DNA of 64,000 bases from Ecdyonurus torrentis (GCA_949318235.1 OX439131.1:48212422-48276421), one strand, 5' to 3'; shown: positions 43,948 through 56,065, counted from the first letter of the stretch. Translations and numbers: made by a program. Notes: generated from the sequence alone by a model not told the origin.

Positions 43948-44262
43948 TAAAGCCATAAACCACGCGTAAAACAACATGTGCTTTTTAATGAGTAAACACG
44001 AAATGGGATCTTCAAAACTGATGACAATTTTTACCAGAATGTTAATGTAGCCCCACAAGAGAGCGTGAAAAAACTGTAAAGTATGCAATTTGCGTAAAAA
44101 TTGATGTTTATGACGTCAGAAACATGCAAAAATTAGTATAAAAATGTTGTGCGGGTTGCATAAATTGATTTTTTTGATCACTGCTATGGGGCTCCTGTTG
44201 GGTTTTGAGACAAACTAAAGTTATTTATGTAACTCCCATGAAGTGTTTTGTGATATAAATAC
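43948..44262. mobile_element. Family-B interspersed repeat
   Basis: Second close copy of 37241-37560, with TGACGTCA at 44111 and the same internal landmarks. Confidence 0.8.
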
Positions 44263-45106
44263 TTATGTTTTTCTCCTGTCTATTCTTGTAATTTCCTTAG
44301 CGGTAAATATATAACTCTTTTAGATTATATTATTTAAAAAAAATGATGTATCTAACAAATTTATTTAAAAAGAAATGTCTCAATAGTGACTAGTTATATA
44401 ATTTTTTCCTTGTACTTAAATATATACTACATAAAAATATTTTAAATCTCTATAGTAATTAATTTTAGATTTTGTGTTTTGTTTAATCATGGACAAAATT
44501 ATCTAAATATTTACAATTTAGACTTTTTTTATAATAAATAAAAGTTGGTTAGATATATACTTAAAGGCCCTGGATACCTTAAAAAAAAGTTTTGTATACT
44601 TCAATGAGACCGAATTTCTGATGACCAGTCGAAATCGCCATCTCTCTAGCTCGCGGCATAACGTCGCATGGCACTCGCCGCAGCCGCCGCAGCCGCCGCA
44701 ATTCCGCACCAGGCAGTTGTGACGTAGCAACTGCCCAACTGTAGAACCCTATAACCAGGGCGACCCCCTTTAAACCGACCCTGCACCCTTAGTATCATAG
44801 AACGTAATAAAATCTTATATCTTATATCTTACATCTCACTTGACAGGGGGGACCACACTTTCATCTTTGAACCCTGAAAGTTTGTAGGTCCCAAATTAAC
44901 CCTTTCACCCTTTTAAGGGGTTATAAAGGTACTAGGGTGCAAAGTAAAACTCTTGATAAAAATATAATTCTCGGTAACACAAATTAAAAATTCAACCTAG
45001 AAGGTATTAAAAGATGAGTAATCCAAATGAACGTACCGAAAGGTTATCTTCCACCCTCTGGGTCCACCCTCTGGGGGTCAATTAGGGGTGTACAGTACTG
45101 AAAATT
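44263..45106. other. Non-coding stretch leading into the tandem array
   Basis: 44565-44760 is GC-rich with a CCGCAGCCGCCGCAGCCGCCG run. 44750-45100 has CCCTTT/AAGGGG-rich sequence that resembles degenerate units of the following array. No gene. Confidence 0.4.
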
Positions 45107-45812
45107 AAAGTTCTCCGATTTGGACGCAGCAAACGTTGAAATCGGGGTAAATTGACCTTCTGAAGACAATAGTGAGCACCAAAGGGTTATATACTCAACC
45201 CCTGAGGATTAAAGGGGCGGTTCAACCGTAAAATTAAAGTACCCCGATTTGGATGCAACAAACGTTGAAATCAGGGTAACTTGACTTTCATATAACGATG
45301 GTCAGCACCCAGGGGTAAAATAATCAACCCCCGAGGATTAAAGGGGCGGTTCAACCGAAAAATTCAATTATCTCAATTGGGATGACAAAAGCGTGGAAGT
45401 CGGGGTAAACTTGACTTCCATATAACGATGGTCAGCACCAAGGGGTTAAATAATCAACCCCCGAGGATTAAAGGGGCGGTTCAACCGAAAAATTCAATTA
45501 TCTCAATTGGGATGACAAAAGCGTGGAAGTCGGGGTAAACTTGACTTCCATATAACGATGGTCAGCACCAAGGGGTTAATACTCAACCCCTGAGCATTAA
45601 AGGGACAGTTCTTCCGAAAAATTCAATTATCTCAATTTGGATGACACAAGCGTTGAAGTCGGGGTAACTTGACTTCCATATAACGATGGTCAGCACCAAG
45701 GGGTTAATACTCAACCCCTGAGCATTAAAGGGACAGTTCTTCCGAAAAATTCAATTATCTCAATTTGGATGACACAAGCGTTGAAGTCGGGGTAACTTGA
45801 CTTTCAAATAAC
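45107..45812. repeat. 129-bp tandem satellite, about 5.5 units
   Basis: The block CACC(A/C)A(A/G)GGG recurs at 45177, 45306, 45436, 45566 and 45694, giving spacings of 128-130. Each unit contains AACCC(C/G)(T/C)GAG.ATTAAAGG, a GTTCAACCGAAAAATTCAATT segment, GATGACA(A/C)AAGCGT(G/T)GAAG and CTTGACTTCCATATAACGATGG. The central units are almost identical and the outer ones diverged, as expected for unequal exchange. Confidence 0.9.
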
Positions 45813-46164
45813 AATAAGAAGTTATAAAGAACCATAGCCTATATGATGCTCACCATTTTACTAACCCTCTATCTCCCAACATAATATTATCAAGTTATCA
45901 AATAATGTTTAAGTGTATCGATGTGTATTGTTGATTTGTGTCAATTGTTGTTGTTTTTTGTCTGCCAATAAGTACAAAATTGAATGTTCCATGTTTGTGT
46001 CGTGTGTCGTCGTGTGTGGACGAGAGGAGACAAATCAAGTGAAAACTTACGTCGTCTTTCGACTAAAGAATTTTGTCCATATTTCTTGCCGCCAAATATC
46101 ATATTTGGATTGACTTTCTTTTCAATATAACTACACTGTGTACTGTGTATTATCTAATAAAGAA

Positions 46165-46282
46165 ACACATTTAAGGCCAACTTTAAGTATATTTCGGTCA
46201 CTTCCACTTCCGTGTACTGCGCATGCGTATACGTAGAAACGGAAGCGGAAGTGATCGAAATGTTTTAAGTTGTATGCACTTG
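46165..46282. mobile_element. Small palindromic MITE
   Basis: CAACTTTAAGTATATTTCGG with CACTTCCACTTCCG pairs with CGGAAGCGGAAGTGATCGAA and TTTTAAGTTG. The loop is GTGTACTGCGCATGCGTATACG. Confidence 0.65.
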
Positions 46283-46857
46283 GAAGTCTGAACTATGGAA
46301 GTTAGTAGCATATGAAGAAACATTTACCCATAGGAATATTTGATATATTTACTTTTTTTTTTCAATTAAAAGTAATGATAATGAATTATAGTTTTAAAAA
46401 AACATTGTAGTTAATTGGTTTAAATGCACTGAAAAAAATAAACTACGTATTTATATTGCATTGAATATGGCAATATGCGCAATACCATGCAAACACGTTA
46501 TAAACCGGCAGGGAACAAAAATCATATTGTCAACATCTCGTAATTTGTATTTTCTCCACTCGTCTACGTATATATTAAAAAAAAAAAAAAAAAAAAAAGT
46601 TTTCCAATTTTTGGGCTGTGATTCTTGTGTTGAAAATTGAGAGGTTGCTTTTCTATGTAAATATGTGGTAGCAAAAATGTTTAATAATATATTTTATAAC
46701 AATATATTTTCACTATAGAATGGGCATGAATGTGCTTTCTTATAGGTCCGGCACATTGGTTGGTATATTTTCAATAGAGAAGCATTTTCGTCATTTATTT
46801 GGATTGAAGTGACGTGACCTCGTGGTTACTTTGAATGTGTTCTAGCATTGTCGAGTG

Positions 46858-47025
46858 CTTATGTTTACTCAAAATACGGAAAAGGAAGTGGCCGGAAGAG
46901 GAAACCACGTGACGGCAAAAGTGTGAGAAAAGTTGGTGCCATCAGCAGCAAGCTAGGCCTGAGCTACCTTCCACTTTTACCGTCACGTGGTTTCCTCTTC
47001 CGGCACTTTGAGTAGACATAAGCAG
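46858..47025. mobile_element. Foldback MITE with AAACCACGTGACGG arms
   Basis: CTTATGTTTACTCAAA...CCGGAAGAGGAAACCACGTGACGG pairs with CCGTCACGTGGTTTCCTCTTCCGG...TTTGAGTAGACATAAG. The E-box CACGTG is in each arm. Confidence 0.75.
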
Positions 47026-47189
47026 TCATTGCATGGGCCACCTGCATTACGCAGTGAAATACCACGTGACTAATATAGCCAAGCACCTTATATGAGGAAG
47101 ACTAAAAAATAAATACTTATATTTAACCATTGTCCCTGCATTATTCAGAATCGATATATACGCGTATTTCTAATTTTAAGCATATTTAA

Positions 47190-47400
47190 TTAATTTTTAA
47201 AAGTCATGAAATGACGTTTAAGGTCGGTAACTTTCTCCTATGCTCACATGCCAAAATTACCGACTGTGACGTCATTTTTAGATTTTCAAAAATTAATTAA
47301 AAATATACTTAATGAACTCAAAAGTTTTAATCTAGCGTTTCAGTCGATTCAGGACGATGTCCTCTTTTAGGATATGTATTAAAATTAATATTATTTTTTA
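47190..47400. repeat. Family-C interspersed repeat
   Basis: Landmarks are TTACCGACTGTGACGTCATT, TCAAAAATTAATTAAAAATA, CTTAATGAACTCAAAAGTTT and GGACGATGTCCTCTTTTAGG. Relatives lie at 32150-32460, 52860-52960 and 57120-57250. Confidence 0.6.
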
Positions 47401-47633
47401 TGTTCCTCGTATAGTAAGTGTGTTTATAATTAACGTCCTGTGAACCAGTAATTAGTAATGTGGCTTAATTAGTAATGTGAGTTACCAGCAAGGCCCTATG
47501 TGTGACACTTCATGTAATCAGGTAGCTATAGTAATTACACCAGTTCATACCGCGAGCAATACTGTCCATTTAATTGCATGAAATCACCATCAGATTTCGT
47601 CCCCCTCCCCTTTTTATCAGTCGATTGCTCTAT

Positions 47634-47944
47634 TTAAAGCGATACTATGGAGTAAATAACCTGCCTTCTTCAAAGTTAGATATTGGTATTAAGTCCCCGT
47701 TTCTTACGTCCCTTAACTCTTTCGTAGCCCCGTAAACTGACACTTTACGTCAGTTCACTCTGACGTCAGAGTGAACACACAACAATAGAAAGTACAAGAC
47801 GCGGGTTGCCTACTTTACAGAATTATCACGAGTTTACGGGGCTACGGACGAGTTCAGGGACGTAATAAATGTATATATGAGGACTTAATACCATTATCTA
47901 ACTTTGAAGAATACATTTTATTTACCCCATAGTATCGCTTTAAA
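47634..47944. mobile_element. 311-bp MITE (TTTAAAGCGATACTATGG)
   Basis: The left arm TTAAAGCGATACTATGGAGT...TCAAAGTTAGATATTGGTAT...CGTAGCCCCGTAAACT pairs with the inverted right arm over about 110 bp. The centre contains the palindrome TTCACTCTGACGTCAGAGTGAA. Confidence 0.85.
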
Positions 47945-48141
47945 CACACACAAAATTATATATATAACATATTTTCTTATTGTTGGTTAATTGTTAACAA
48001 TCCAAAAATTGCTTGTGAATATCGTGTATTGTTGTGATGTATAAATGTGTCTTCTTTGTCGTGTCAAATTAATGTTGTTAATATATAAATAATAAAGTTA
48101 TTATATTTGTTATATTATGTGTATTTTCATTTACTGCTTTT
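47850..48141. repeat. Segment duplicated in inverse orientation at 63710-64000
   Basis: The right arm of the MITE plus about 200 bases of its flank (with AATAAAGTTATTATATTTGT near 48090) match the right end of the window almost base for base on the opposite strand. Confidence 0.85.
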
Positions 48142-48149
48142 ATTGTGTT

Positions 48150-48370
48150 CCTCAGGAATACATAGGCCAGCATAGGAAAAACAACATTTTTTTTAAATAG
48201 CAAAAGAAGCTTCAAAGCTCAAAGTCTTATTTGTAGCTCCTAATAAGAAGCTACAAGGGTATTAGAAAAATCTTGAATTTGAATCTGTTCCGTTGAAATA
48301 AACTTTCTTTTATGTGAAAAATTAGTAGAAATGATGTTTCCCCTATGCTGGACAATGTATTAGGTACCAC
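48150..48370. repeat. Degenerate foldback related to family A
   Basis: ATAGGCCAGCATAGGAAAAACAACATTT pairs with AAATGATGTTTCCCCTATGCTGGACAAT, with AGCTTC/GAAGCT blocks inside. Confidence 0.5.
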
Positions 48371-49549
48371 AAACATGGTGACAAAGCGCAAGGATGTACA
48401 AGGGGTCTCTACCAAGTATACCAGACGTGTAGCTATTTTGAACACGCGTGCTCCAAGCTTTTTAAGTTGTTTTTTTATCCTATATACAACCATATAGGTT
48501 GCTTGCATTCATAGAAAAGTGCACGCCTCTAAATAACATCGGCAGGTATGGAAAAAAAAAGTGTCAGTTTAAAAATATTTATCTTTCGCTAAGAGATTTA
48601 TTTACTGTTAAGGCGGGAAATCAGCTACTACGGGATTTGACTAAAAAGTCGTAAAGAAGGAAAAATCTGAAATTTTGCATGGTGATACATTAGGTTAAGG
48701 GGGTAGGTGACCGACTGATATCTCGTAAACTAGGACGGTTGCGAATAAAAATAATTAACACAAAGTAAAGAAGAAATGTTACCTAAAAATTTAGTTATGT
48801 CAAACATGTGAAAACACGATCAAATATTTAAGTTATTACACTTTAAAGATAACATGTAAATGTGGAAATTTAAATTTGAGCGGGAAATTTTAGTCAAATT
48901 AGAAACTTTTTTACAATTAAAATTACCATTAAATTTTTTTTTTTTGATATAAAAAAAATTATTTTAAATTTACTTGATTTTATTTGAAAATTATAGCGTT
49001 TGTTTTGTTGCAATTAAACCAAGTACAAAATATTATTGGGCAAATATAGTTCTTCTTTTAGCGATTTCCGGTCCAAGTCGGTCCCCGACCGCCTTAAGGC
49101 AACTTCAAAAATGTAAAAAATTTGGGGGGTCACCATGCTAGATTTTGAATTATGTTTTTTTGAAGTTTTTGTCCCATAAGAGGCCATGTTAATTTTAGTA
49201 AATTTCAAAAATTATTTTCTCTCTTATCTGATGGTCACGGGTACTGAAAATTTTATAATGGGTAGCTGTTATCATTAAATTTGAGGTGACATAAAAAAAT
49301 TACGTAGCTTTTATTTTATAGATTTTGAGATACAAGCCAACTAAAGACAACCCTCAAGGCAAAACTGCTGAATTATTTATAAGATTATAAATAAATAAAA
49401 AATAAATGTTATGCCAAAAAAAAAAAGTTTTCTCTTTTTACTTATTTATATAACCCCCTCACAATGATGAAAAAAACACACTCAACTATGATATTTCTAG
49501 GGAGTCTAATTTTGATATCTGAAAAGCTGGACGCTCACTAAATATCAAA
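48371..49549. other. Non-coding stretch, no gene seen
   Basis: AT-rich, with a GC-richer repeat piece at 49055-49140 (GATTTCCGGTCCAAGTCGGT) matching inverted 40773-40800. ORFs are short and unrecognised. Confidence 0.4.
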
Positions 49550-49554
49550 TTTCA

Positions 49555-50110
49555 AAGATAAAAGTCCTTTGTTGAAGCAGTAGAGAAGTCTCCTGTAAGT
49601 TAGGCAACTTGTTGAGCATTGATGCACGACATGTTGCCTAGCTCGCAGGATACTCTAAAACTGAACAACTTCACACCCCGCTAACTTTACAAATAAGGTC
49701 TGAAATTTAAAACGGACCTCAGATTCGTACTCTACGGACCTTAATTAGTAAGAAAACATGTCTAACTCAGTTTTTTCAAATTTTCACAAAAAATATTTTT
49801 CATTTATAACTTTTTAACCAAGAATTGAAGATTTAAGGGTAGTTCTGTAATCAGCAGTTCAAGGGATTTCTAACAATATGCATGTCGATGGGTTTCTTGA
49901 CAAAAAATATTTTAGCCTGAAAAACAAAGAAGTTAGTTAACTCTTGCTTGTTTTTGTGTCCTTGAAACTTTTGGACGCAAATCCTCATAAATTGCACATC
50001 GTTGGAAAGCTCTTGATCTGCTGATCACAGAACTGCCCTTCAAGTCCTGAAATTTTAATTTACAAGCGAGAATTTTTTATTTAAATATATTGAAAAGTGA
50101 AAAGCTATAT
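49555..50110. repeat. Two neighbouring foldbacks
   Basis: 49590-49665: AGTCTCCTGTAAGTTAGGCAAC pairs imperfectly with TTGCCTAGCTCGCAGGATACT. About 49800-50080: AAGGGTAGTTCTGTAATCAGCAG pairs with CTGCTGATCACAGAACTGCCCTT, with ATGCATGTCGATGG/TTGCACATCGTTGG inside. Confidence 0.6.
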
Positions 50111-51443
50111 AAGAAATTGCGAATCTTTGCAAAAACAACGTGAAAGTTCGTTGGCGTGTTCACTGGAGCCATGATTTTAGTTGTCACAACTTTGATTATT
50201 TAATTTATAATTTTTATATTAATTAATAAATTGAACTTCGATGATTGAAGTCTTCATTGAATGCCTGCAGAAAAATCAAATCCTAATCCTCTTATTCACC
50301 ACTCATTGAACTTTATATTTTATAAATAAAAATGCTAATAATAATAAAAAAAAACTTTATTTCTAAAGAGCAATATGAGCCACTTAAATTTATACGCGTA
50401 TAAATTTAAATAAATGCATTTTAAATTTAACATAAACCAATATATTTTTGTATAAATTTAACAAATCGCAAACTGTTTTTCTATCAACACCAATTTAATT
50501 GATAATTTTTCTATCCGTGTTGCGATCAGGTGATTTTTTTCATGGGTTTATATATATTATACTGTATTATTATTTTTATAGTTTGAAGTTATTATTTTAA
50601 AACACGTGTTTCTTTTTGTTACATACATCTATATACGTTCACTAATTAAGATTATTTTTAAATCATCTCAGAAGTCAGAGGAGAGGTATGTTCACAATGG
50701 CTCATAAATTGACATAACTTAATGTAAAAAGATACAAAAATCAATGTTATTTGGATTTTTACGTAAAAGTTACGCGTCATACAGAACAACCCGTATGGTA
50801 TTAACCTGTATTACCGGAACCTAAAACTATATTTTCGGAAATGATTTAAAAATTTATTACAGCCGGTACGACGGCCCTAGCGATTCAAAATTTCGGCTAC
50901 ACATAGCGGTAATAGTAACGAAAGCATAGAAATGTGTAGACGGGCGCGGGCAACGAGAAAATAGTTGTTTCCGATAATACATACATTCCGGTACGGGTGA
51001 ATACTATAAGATTTTTACCGAATAAAATTCTCCTAGATTTTAAGATATAATAATAAGGCACTTTCTTGTAGGGGTACCAGATCACTATTGTTTGCTTTTC
51101 TAATAAAATTGAAATAAAATTCTTACACATATTTCATAACAATTAAAATTATTTTATTGTTATATACTTATTTCAATAAATTGTATAATTATATGATTTA
51201 AAAAGTAAAGTTTTACAATGATTATATAAAGTAAATTTAAATTCACAATTAGAATATTAATAATTCAATATTTACATTGAGTTTCAAAGTTAAAGTTAAT
51301 TATGTATACAAACCACCACGACAGTGTTAATTAGTTGTGATTTATATTGTTCATTAAGTATTGGTTTAATTGTATCAAGTACAAATTAAACAAGTGTGGG
51401 TCTCTCTCATTGCAATGAAAATCAATATTAAGAACTTATTGAT
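50111..51443. other. Non-coding stretch, no gene seen
   Basis: AT-rich. 50815-51010 is GC-richer with several GTA/CGG-rich inverted pieces but no clear element ends. Confidence 0.4.
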
Positions 51444-51917
51444 AGGAGATTATTGGTTTAGCGCGCGGGGTAAGCTAAGGGTCAATTTAACCAATTTAAT
51501 TTAACTAATTTAACATTATACGCTTATACAAAATTAAATACGTAATAATTATGCTAACTTATTTTCAGCACAATTTGTTCTATACAGCATAACTTATGCT
51601 ATAATGTATAATAATTATGTTATATAGCATAAATATTACGTTTTACAGTATATAATTATTTCTGTCTTTGATCTAATTCAGCGTAAATTATGCTATAATT
51701 ACATAAATACAGCATAAATTACGTAATTTATTTTTTCCGTGTGGGGGAAAACTTTTTTTTTTACTCAAAATTTGAAAAAACTACTTCACCAATTCCGGAG
51801 ATATTTAAATGAGAAACACTAGTTATATACTTTTACGTGTTTTAAGCCATAGAAATTACTAAAGAATTTTTTTTAACCGATATACTCCGAAAAAGGAGTT
51901 AAAAAAGGTGGTTGTCA

Positions 51918-51955
<38 letters not shown>

Positions 51956-52026
51956 GTACGTCTTAAAACACGTTACAATAGTGTTTATCTTATTTAAATT
52001 TCTTCAGAATCTGTGGAGAAGTTTTT

Positions 52027-52068
<42 letters not shown>

Positions 52069-52130
52069 ATTTTCTTCATACGCGTAATGTTAAATTAGGG
52101 GCCTTAGCTTTCCCCGCGCAATAATCTCCT
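51444..52130. mobile_element. 687-bp element with AGGAGATTATTG ends
   Basis: AGGAGATTATTG...CGCGCGGGGTAAGCTAAGG pairs with the inverse of AGGAGATTATTGCGCGGGGAAAGCTAAGG at 52130. It contains a TTATGCT/AGCATAA-rich block at 51560-51740 and two poly(A) runs (51919-51952, 52030-52064) about 110 bases apart in similar context. Confidence 0.7.
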
Positions 52131-52978
52131 TCTTTTTTATATTATTATTGAAGTAGTTAGATTAAAATTTATTTACCCAGTAATTAACATAATGAAGTCA
52201 TGCAAATAAGTTGATTGATATTTCCCCAAGCTTGATGAACCATATATTGATCACTTATTGATTGATTGATATTCAAAATATACAAAAGTTGACAAATAAG
52301 TGAGAAAACAGAAGACATGCACCCTAATCTAAATACCCAACTTTAGAAACTGCACACTAAATATAATAGACACATCAGAGTTTTTGTTAGTTTTTAACCA
52401 ATTCTTGGTCCAGTGTATACCAGCAAGTACCTCATATATCTAGCTACATCTAGAGCTCGCATTGATCCACTTCATTTACAATAATATACACCAAATGTTG
52501 AATAACAACTATATAAATACAATTGCAAAATAATTAATGTAATTTTATTTAATTCAGGGACAATGGAACACTTGCAATAAAATAATTTCAAATATTCTTA
52601 ATGCATTTCTTATTGAAAAAATCATTATCACTTGCAACAATTAAAATCATTTCCTTGCAAGTGGTTCATTGCACAGAAAAACACATTCTTATTGATGTAT
52701 AAAAAGTTGAAAAGTCATGGCTAAATTAAACTACAAAAACCTACAATAACAATTATTGAAAATAATAATAATAATAATAATAATGCAAAATAATGTCCCA
52801 GTAGGCAATTTTTTTTCCTATGATGCAATTTTTTCAAATTAAAAAAAATAATAATAACATAAAAAAAATTAATGAACTGAAAAATTAGACATTTGCATAT
52901 CAATTGATTCATGACAATATCTTTCTTTTAGAATTAAAATTACCTTTTTTATATATATATTTTTTTCTTACTATTGGC
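52131..52978. other. Non-coding stretch
   Basis: No gene. 52560-52680 holds CTTGCAATAAAATAATTTCAAAT and TCACTTGCAACAATTAAAATCATT pieces like those at 58390-58510 and 60245-60360 (TTGCAAGTGGT ends), a dispersed repeat. A family-C fragment is at 52860-52960. Confidence 0.45.
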
Positions 52979-53290
52979 AATAGGGTGGTTTCATTCATGT
53001 TAAAGTCAATGCCATAAGTGAGTACTAAATAACATTGGCCAGTATAAGAAAATGGCACATTTTGCGAGTTTAAAAAATACTTAGGATTTTTTTTTTTTTT
53101 CAAAGAATTGATTTTATTAACAAGTTGAATTAGATTTTCAAGTATGCGAGAAAAATAATAATGACAAAAAAATTACTTATTTTCCAAAGAAATTAGCAAA
53201 ACCCCACATTTCTCCTATGCTAAGCAATGTTATTCATTGCTCAATTATGGCATTAAAGTGCATTTATTAGATATTATACACCATATAAGA
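52979..53290. mobile_element. Family-A-like foldback
   Basis: TAGGGTGGTTTCATTCATGT, AAGTCAATGCCATAAGTGAG and AACATTGGCCAGTATAAGAA pair with CCTATGCTAAGCAATGTTATTCA, AATTATGGCATTAAAGTGCA and TACACCATATA at the other end. Confidence 0.55.
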
Positions 53291-53755
53291 CAATGTGGGA
53301 TTAAATGCAAGCTGTAGACTGTAGAATAGAGAAAGAATTGGTAAGTAATTTTCTAAGTAAGAACCTTCCATAGACATAATGACATTATCAGTTAGTAACA
53401 CCATGGCCTAACTTTGAGCCAATCAGTGATCAAGTTAGAGGTCATGTGACCACAACACACCAATCAGCAGATAGATACAGTTCAATGTAAAGTATCACCA
53501 TCTGGTAGGTTCTGAACATATAAACAGGGTAATCAGATATGAATAAATTCAAAAGTAAGAGATAGGAGAAAACCATAACCTGGTCATACTATATCTCATA
53601 GACTCATATAGTTTGCTGACAAATCTTGCTACATATGGTATGGCATTCTCTTAGCAGTTTTGTTCAAATTTATCATACCTAACCACAATGATTTATATTT
53701 CTTATAATATCTCTTTCTCAGATTTTGTATGCAAAAAATAATAATAATAATTGCA

Positions 53756-54010
53756 AATCAAAGAAAAGTAATAGATAATTATAATTAAAGCACGCTATAA
53801 TGAAAGCTGTATTACGCAAAAATCTTTAATTAAACAAAAAAGGGGGACGCAAAATTGCAAGCACAGGCAGCTAAAATGAGAGCCTTAATTGTGCTTGCAA
53901 TTTTGCATCCCCCTTTTTTGTATCTATTTAATTAAAGATTTTCGAGTAATATAGGTTTTAATATAGCGTGCTTTAATTACAATTATCTATTACTTTTCTT
54001 TGATTTGCAA
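53756..54010. repeat. Long hairpin
   Basis: TCAAAGAAAAGTAATAGATA, TTAAAGCACGCTATA, AAATCTTTAATTAAA and AGGGGGACGCAAAATTGCAA in the left arm pair with their inverses in the right arm (GCTTGCAATTTTGCATCCCC, TTTAATTAAAGATTTTC, TATAGCGTGCTTTAATTA, TATCTATTACTTTTCTTTGA). Arms about 105 bp, loop about 25. Confidence 0.85.
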
Positions 54011-54101
54011 TTTAAACCGAAATGTTTTTTTTCTTATATTTATAATTATAATGATTATCATTATTAACAGATCAATTTAAGGAAAAAACCATCGCGGTTA
54101 G

Positions 54102-54252
54102 GATCAATGATAAAGAAAAGGATAGAAAAACCAGCAAGGGCCTTACCACAGTAGAAGTTCTATGGAGAGGTCGAGGTGCAAGACCTCTCCATAGAACTTC
54201 TACTGTGGTAAGGCCCTTGCTGGTTTTTCTATCCTTTTCTTTATCATTGATC
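54102..54252. repeat. Perfect 70-bp hairpin with 11-base loop
   Basis: Arms 54102-54171 and 54183-54252 are exact inverted copies (70 of 70; they start GATCAATGATAAAGAAAAGG). The outside is framed by ATCATTATTAACAGA-type direct repeats (54058 and about 54251). It lies within a wider element whose AAAAAACCATCGCGGTTAG (54083) pairs with CTAACCGCGATGGTTTTTT (54640). Confidence 0.9.
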
Positions 54253-54584
54253 ATTATTAACAGAGTTAATTATTTAGACACTTGATATAAATCTAAAATA
54301 CTACATATTACAATATAAATTTCAATTTTTACCATTCTTACCAGAGGTTTCACAGAGCCGTACTTGACTGTTTACAAAATGTCATCCAACATATGACAAT
54401 ATTTTGCAAATCAAATCAAAGTAATAGATTATGCAGCCTCTTCAGTCCCAGATTTTTAACCAAATATTTCAGTGTCGTAAATTTTAACAACGTTTTTGTG
54501 CGGCTCTCAGGATTACAAAAATATGCCTCTTTTGTTAAAAAAGTTTTCTTACTTTTGTGGACTCCTTACTCACTATAGAATGCT

Positions 54585-54624
<40 letters not shown>

Positions 54625-55117
54625 CAAACTTATTAATACTAACCGCGATGGTTTTTTCTTAATACGCTTAAAATTAAAATAACTTTAAAAATTGCGTAAA
54701 CTCAAGGGCGTTTTCTGGTCCAATTTTTATATGTATTTGTGTATTTTTATCTCAATTTTCTTCTTCTTCTATTTTTTGATATAATTATCTGATGTACACT
54801 GTACTATATAATGGACTGAAGAGGCTGAAGTTAAAGCACATTATATAAAAAATTACTTGGCACAAAAATATACATAAAGTGCTTTAATTATGTAATCTAT
54901 TACTTGTCTTTGATTTATGCATATTAAACTTTAATGTTTTTTTCTAATATTTATATTTATAAGACAATATTTTGTATGGAGGGAGGAAAAATCTATGACA
55001 AATAGTGCTGTACAGTATAGTTATTTTGCTGTTGTAAAATAAAGTGAATTTGTAGCAGATTTATTAATTTAGTGATTAAAAAATAACCAGTCTTTTTTTT
55101 TTTTTACAGTATAAAAA

Positions 55118-55285
55118 TGATTGGAGAAACCAAGGGTCTTACCATAGTAAAGTGAGTCCATAGTTTGGTGATAATCTTGCTAGCACAGATATAAAAAACT
55201 AACATGTAAATATATCTGTGCTAGCAAGATTTGTCACTAAACTATGGGACTCTCTTCACTATGGTAAGACCAGGATATGCTTTCT
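55118..55285. repeat. Hairpin of the same group
   Basis: GTCTTACCATAGTAAAGTGAG, CCATAGTTTGGTGA and CTTGCTAGCACAGATATA pair with TATATCTGTGCTAGCAAG, TCACTAAACTATGG and CTCTTCACTATGGTAAGAC. Arms about 65 bp, loop about 20. Confidence 0.8.
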
Positions 55286-55528
55286 CCTAGCATTTTCTTT
55301 CAAATTTATCATACGTAACGACGATGGTTTATTTTTCTTAATATTTCTCTTTTTTACAGTGTGTCATCTGTTTGGAAAAGTAAAAAAAATATATATATAT
55401 ATTAATAATAATAAAAATAAATACCCTAAGTGTATTTTTGAAGCATGCAATAAATAAAAAAAAACTTGGGATACCTAGAACTTCTTGACAATTTTGGAGA
55501 AAACTTCTGTAGTAAACCTAGTTATTTT

Positions 55529-55563
<35 letters not shown>

Positions 55564-55610
55564 AATACTAAATACATTTTTATGTGGTTTAAGCTACCAA
55601 TATTTAATAC

Positions 55611-55797
55611 AGTGAACTCTCAATTTGTGAAATCACAAATGACCCAGAAAATGGTAATATAAAAAAATTAAACTTCACAAAATCGCAAGCTTAAACTTTG
55701 TCATGCTTATATTGAAGTCTGCTACGGACCTAACTGAGCATTTCACAATATTGAGAAATTGACAGCATTGAACAAAATGGAGATTTTACTGTAATAA
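55611..55797. mobile_element. Tc1/pogo-like MITE, copy 1
   Basis: Starts CAGTGAACTCTCAATTTGTG and ends GATTTTACTG next to TA. Inside are TTCACAAAATCGCAAGCTTA, GTCATGCTTATATTGAAGTC and ACCTAACTGAGCATTTCACA. Confidence 0.7.
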
Positions 55798-55844
55798 TAA
55801 CAATCACCAATTATTTGTACTAAAACAATTTGAAAGAAAAGGAT

Positions 55845-56065
55845 AAGAAACCAACAAGTGCCTAACCACGATGAGGTCTGTAGCTTGGTGAAAACCTTGA
55901 TGGCACAGGTTACACAAATATTTACAAGTTAACAAAGATGTTTCGAGGGCAACAGCACTCTTCTTCAGTTGCTTAGAGTGTAATCTGTGCCACCAAGATT
56001 TTCACCAAGCTACTGACCTCATTGTGGTAATGCGCTTGTTGGTTTCTCCTGTCAATTTCTTTGAT
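55845..56065. repeat. Hairpin of the same group as 54102 and 55118
   Basis: AGAAACCAACAAGTGCCTAACC, ATGAGGTC and TAGCTTGGTGAAAACCTTG pair with CTTGGTGAA-type inverse segments and GGTAATGCGCTTGTTGGTTTCT. Loop about 60 bases. Confidence 0.75.

Noticed and set aside
44640..44720. GC-rich Ala/Gly-coding patch as an exon
   Set aside because: It is a short CCGCAG repeat within non-coding, repeat-rich DNA with stops on either side.
45107..45812. CRISPR-like array
   Set aside because: Units of 129 bp are wholly repeated without unique spacers, and the DNA is animal; it is a satellite.
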